Notes under the pieces: generated by a model
The model's database searches: none
Told to the model about the DNA's origin: nothing
What the model saw: the letters and a program-made list of their open reading frames with translations, nothing else
NCBI GenBank assembly: GCA_003298465.1
Contig: QNGA01000007.1
Coordinates: 124,001 to 188,000, forward strand
DNA from: a halophilic archaeon
Lineage (GTDB): Archaea; Halobacteriota; Halobacteria; Halobacteriales; Haladaptataceae
Reading direction: 5' to 3'
Length of the DNA: 64,000 nt
In this document: piece by piece, positions 60,905 to 64,000 of the stretch
Numbering within the stretch: the first letter of the stretch is position 1
How the letters are laid out: the number at the start of each line of letters is the position of its first letter
Position numbers and translations under genes: made by a program

Positions 60905-61051
60905 TTACGTACGAGACTGTCTAATGTCTGCTCCATCTCGCACTTTATCTTCACAGGCCGGACAGACTCGTGGGTTTGCCATATCTCTGGGAGAAAAGAC
61001 TCGGACATAGCGTTGGGTAACAAATGAATCGCAGTTCTGGCACGTTGGCAT
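60905..61051 (-). CDS. DUF7563-like 48-residue zinc protein
   Basis: From ATG 61051: MPTCQNCDSFVTQRYVRVFS, PRDMANPRVCPACEDKVRDG, ADIRQSRT, TAA at 60905. The CxxC...CPxC spacing and the SFVTxxYVRVF / RVCPxCEDxxRDGADxR text match haloarchaeal DUF7563 micro-proteins almost word for word. Zinc binding is certain from the motif; function is unknown. Convergent with HalOD1 (46 bp). Confidence 0.85.
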   Translation of the reverse strand: MPTCQNCDSFVTQRYVRVFSPRDMANPRVCPACEDKVRDGADIRQSRT

Positions 61052-62211
61052 AGATCAAATGAGTTACTATCCGATTATATTTCTTCCGGTGAGTACGATG
61101 CTTCAATCACTCTGGCACCTGGTGTTACTACGGACAGTCTTCGTTTGGCAATCGCTTGCAGTCGATTTTCATGCTATGAGAATTGGAGAAAGGCCTACAA
61201 TATGTTCGGAGCGAGACTTCGATGCAGTACACCAAATGAGCATTAGCTTGCTTGGACATTCAGGACTGGCCTCCCAACGTAGACTACCGGTAACTACCGG
61301 TGCAAACCAGTACTTCTCCGAGCCTGTCTATGCTCCCATCCGAGACAACCGATGTAAGCGGGGGTGCGGCTAGTCACGTTTCAACAGGATTCCAGACATA
61401 ACCTCCGTGTTTACCCCTCATCAACAATCCCACTCCGGGAGCCTGGGTTGACGAGTTTCTCCCGTTGACGCATGAGACGTGGTAGTTTCAAAACCGTTCG
61501 CTCATTCCTACGGTTTCAAGACCGGACAAATCGGTTACTATTGTCTACCTCGCTCCTACTGAATCGTTTCGGTAGAGGGTCCAGAAAGATTCTATCCAGA
61601 TTCGTAACTCAGAGGTGAACTGCCGCAACCGCTCGGGTGCCGTGCACCGCGGTCTATTCGGTCAGCGAGTCGCACAGCCGACGCGGGATGTGCGGGAAGT
61701 CGAACGTCGGGCACACCTCTGGCTGGCGGCCACCTGGGACGTTAATGCGCGAACGGGGACGGAGCTGACCAAGCCCCTTCTGGTGATAAGGTTCCGCAAG
61801 GCTTAGAAGTCGTCACTCCACTCGTTCCAAAGTGAACTTTAGCGTAGCGTCAGTCTCGGCAGGCTTATGTCTTGCCAGTGGTATTTGACGCGCACAATCA
61901 AGTGTTTATACTCGGGTCTCTTCATCTCAGGATCGGGCATGTCTGTCTGCGGCTGTGGTCTCAACAGTCACCGACCTGCAGTCGAGCGAGCTGAAGGTGG
62001 AGGATGAAGCTGACATGGTGGGGAACAAGCCACTATTCTGATACTTTCATCCAATTTCCGATGCCAGGATTCGTCAGACAGGCAATGCTACGCAGCGACT
62101 GGAATCGGTCAAAATAGAGCGGATTCTCACCTGTCCTCCGGAAGTGGCCCGTCCGCCTACATTAACCAAGTCTGAAAGGGCAGTTGGTGAACGCCACATT
62201 CCAGAGGACAA
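61052..62211. other. 1.2-kb gene-poor stretch
   Basis: No gene supported. Items seen: tandem CTACCGGTAA/CTACCGGT near 61284; a G+C-richer island at 61610-61810 whose plus frame (GLFGQRVAQPTRDVREVERR, AHLWLAATWDVNARTGTELT) looks like a coding relic. Everything else is non-coding by composition. Confidence 0.35.
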
Positions 62212-62370
62212 GGCTATTCGGAACTTGCTACCTTCCGTGAGCAACGCGTAGAGTCCCAGCAGATCGAAGATTTGCTGCTAGAAAAGTACGACGAACTCTT
62301 AGAACAGATACTCGTTCAAAGTATATCGTCGGTCGTCGCTGCTTCTTTGAAGCGGTCCAGTTACAGTTAG
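62212..62370 (+). pseudogene. C-terminal coiled-coil gene fragment
   Basis: Open frame GYSELATFREQRVESQQIED, LLLEKYDELLEQILVQSISS, VVAASLKRSSYS, TAG at 62368-62370. Heptad-like and protein-like but with no start. Unknown family. Confidence 0.3.
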
Positions 62371-62834
62371 CGTAACGAGTAGGGAACTCGACTTCTGTAT
62401 TTTATCGGATCTTCCAGCTCGTACTATGAATTTAGCTCGAACACTACGACCGACTTGTTTTCATCGAATTCCGCTTGATCACCTATGTAGGAGTCCTACG
62501 TTCGAACGTGGGTGGCTTCTGTCGAGGAAACGATTTCTATACTGTAGACCGAACACCGTCTGTGTGACCGTTTCGACATCTCCCTCACCGTTCATGTACA
62601 GACCATAAACTTACGACCGATCAACATCACCCCTCGGTGATGAGTTCATCCATCTAATCGCCGGCCTGTCCCGAATTGATTGAGTATGCTGTTCCGTGTC
62701 GCTTGGTAATATAATGTCATCATTCCATATAATAGAATGGTATCATACTTATTAAGATAGTAATAAACATGCGTGGGGATATGTTCAGAAAAGGCGCTAC
62801 CATTACTAGACAAGCTATCGCCAGGAATCCTACA
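62371..62834. other. Gene-free stretch
   Basis: 464 bp, A+T-rich toward the right (ATAATGTCATCATTCCATAT). No gene or known repeat. Confidence 0.3.
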
Positions 62835-63035
62835 ATGAAAGATACAAACAGCAGCGCAGCCGATACTATCGAACACTGTAGGATCTGTGCGGACCAGACG
62901 CCACATGAGGTCTCACTTGAAATCCGTACTGAAAGCAATAAATCAGATAACGCTGAATTTTCTCGAGAGCCATATCGAATCACTCACTGCCTTATCTGTG
63001 GTGAAATAACGAGCCAACGGATGAACAACGGCTAA
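62835..63035 (+). CDS. DUF7835-like zinc-ribbon protein
   Basis: 66 residues from ATG 62835: MKDTNSSAADTIEHCRICAD, QTPHEVSLEIRTESNKSDNA, EFSREPYRITHCLICGEITS, QRMNNG. Two CxxC knuckles and the FSREPYRxxxCxxCGExxxQRMNN signature identify the haloarchaeal DUF7835 family. An upstream ATG at 62769 gives a non-homologous extension. This is the intact relative of the pseudogene at 31741-31938. Zinc binding is clear; function unknown. Confidence 0.85.
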   Translation: MKDTNSSAADTIEHCRICADQTPHEVSLEIRTESNKSDNAEFSREPYRITHCLICGEITSQRMNNG

Positions 63036-63677
63036 CCGACACCCAGATACCACTCACCTATACTAAAGTGATAGCAGTTGACCGCAGTAAGGAGCCCCCT
63101 CAGCAGGGTACTCCGGGACAGGCCTTGCACCATGTTACTCCTTGCGGCAATGGTCGGCCTTGGGTGCACAGGGCTTGTTTGTTTTACCACTGCATTCATA
63201 TACCTAACTGGCTACTATCGCCTCCGATTAATTGTGCTGTCAACAGCCACTCCCTGTAGTCATAAGACGCATTGATCGACAATACGGCACTAGAAAATGA
63301 TCCGTAACCGCCTCGAAGAACCGAGAAGCAGCCAGCGCTTCGTTAATATACTATACTAACACTATCTGCTGCGTCGATCGCACTTGGTCGAGCATGGGCG
63401 CCCGTTTCTCCGGCATTTTGTTGCAGTCGTCACTCTCAGTGGTCGTCTCGTCACTTCTTTTTGCGAGCGTGTGCTCATCGACAATGTCTGGGTGCAGCTG
63501 GTGGTGAGCCAGAATACAAGAAGATGGAGCGGGGTTTGGTAGTCGTCTCGCAGTCGCTATTGGGATAAACATCGCAATGAAGGATGTTTCTCTGGTCTGC
63601 CGGCGCCTCACGCTTACAGGCAGTACCATAGGCAGTGAGCGCATTGCCTGGTCGGCGGGTTCACTGAGGAGGGGTCG
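63036..63677. repeat. Gene-free stretch with the 19-nt palindrome at 63342-63360
   Basis: GTTAATATACTATACTAAC at 63342-63360, the sixth copy. Two short overlapping plus-strand frames at 63068-63275 contain a hydrophobic run (LLAAMVGLGCTGLVCFTTAF) that could be a tiny membrane protein, but no start is convincing. Confidence 0.45.
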
Positions 63678-63908
63678 ATGTTGAAACTCACTGGCAACAT
63701 TGATGTGACGCAAGAGAGCTACGACAATCCCGCCGAGCACAACTCCGTCGTGACGCTTGACACTGAGACGGACGACGTACTTGCTTGGACCTGTCCTCAC
63801 CACATCCACCGGCACGCTCGCTGCATATCCATGTCTGTCGTCGAAGATGTGACCGCCGATGGCCCCTCAGCCACTTCCCTCGCAGATAAGGGGTCTGACT
63901 CAGTATAA
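63678..63908 (+). CDS. 76-residue hypothetical protein, uncertain
   Basis: MLKLTGNIDVTQESYDNPAE, HNSVVTLDTETDDVLAWTCP, HHIHRHARCISMSVVEDVTA. Acidic, with one Cys/His-rich patch (TCPHHIHRHARC) that could bind a metal. The composition supports a real gene, but the frame may be the decayed end of a longer one. No family recognised. Confidence 0.4.
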   Translation: MLKLTGNIDVTQESYDNPAEHNSVVTLDTETDDVLAWTCPHHIHRHARCISMSVVEDVTADGPSATSLADKGSDSV

Positions 63909-64000
63909 TAGGGTGCATGCCACTGATCGCACGTCGGCCATGAGAAGTACGGCACCTTGACCACCGCTACTGGCAGTAGGAGCACTGAGACGACCGACAA

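Noticed and set aside
61615..61806. 63-codon plus-strand frame in the gene-poor region
   Set aside because: It may be a coding relic, but no start, family or neighbour supports an intact gene.

Overview
The window is haloarchaeal DNA (class Halobacteria). The evidence is strongly acidic proteins, twin-arginine and lipobox signal peptides, families typical of haloarchaea (TRAM-domain proteins, Bat-type HTH_10 and TrmB regulators, HalOD1, small CxxC zinc proteins of the DUF7563 and DUF7835 type, DUF7344, DUF7127, HVO_A0114-like), archaeal tRNAs, and IS200/IS605-type tnpB remains. It looks like an accessory region, such as a megaplasmid, a minichromosome or a degraded chromosomal island. It is gene-poor, patchy in base composition, full of dispersed repeats and toxin-antitoxin genes, and carries many pseudogenes broken by a single nonsense or frameshift mutation.

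Layout: 1-9 kb holds a partial tnpB, a tiny zinc protein, an Nramp-like transporter between direct repeats, a SnoaL-like protein, a DUF7342-type regulator with a possible toxin, a TRAM protein, two zinc proteins and a broken ubiA. 8.7-16 kb holds an orphan antitoxin cut by a MITE-like element, an intact vapBC pair, nhaC in a GC-rich block, a SWIM protein, a complete 386-bp MITE-like element, a large Tat-exported protein with an internal duplication, and a frameshifted member of a three-copy family. 16-22 kb holds a second TRAM gene with a convergent small winged-helix-like gene, a lipoprotein, a divergent regulator/partner pair, pseudogenes, and tRNA-Thr(TGT). 22-31 kb holds an Rrf2-like regulator, a sugar dehydrogenase, an ABCE1/Rli1-like ATPase without its Fe-S cysteines, a cupin, a broken antiporter, a duplicated TRAM module, an initiator-like tRNA-Met(CAT) and a pterin dehydratase. 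32-38.9 kb holds a LEA14-like protein, an AbiE-like HTH/nucleotidyltransferase operon and metY. 38.9-40.6 kb has no intact gene but carries four tandem copies of a three-hairpin element. 40.7-48 kb holds an aldo/keto reductase, regulators, membrane and lipoproteins and a CaCA exchanger. 48-58.5 kb holds more MITE-like copies, two tail-overlapping membrane genes, a nonsense-broken MFS gene with a divergent TrmB regulator, an MNT/HEPN pair with a broken HEPN, a broken alpha/beta hydrolase and a Bat-type regulator. 58.5-64 kb holds a fourth TRAM gene, PadR, DUF7344, HalOD1 and tiny zinc proteins in otherwise empty sequence.

The most unusual signals are: (i) the tandem three-hairpin array at 39.3-40.3 kb, whose stems change sequence but keep pairing, with an outlying copy near 21.0 kb; (ii) a 19-nt palindrome, GTTAGTATNNTATACTAAC-like, at six sites; (iii) four TRAM paralogues sharing a conserved leader, two of them co-duplicated with a convergent small winged-helix-like gene; (iv) a cysteine-free N-terminus on an ABCE1 paralogue; and (v) an initiator-like tRNA lacking the full GGG:CCC anticodon stem. 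Family names were assigned by recognising motifs in the translations. No database search was run.
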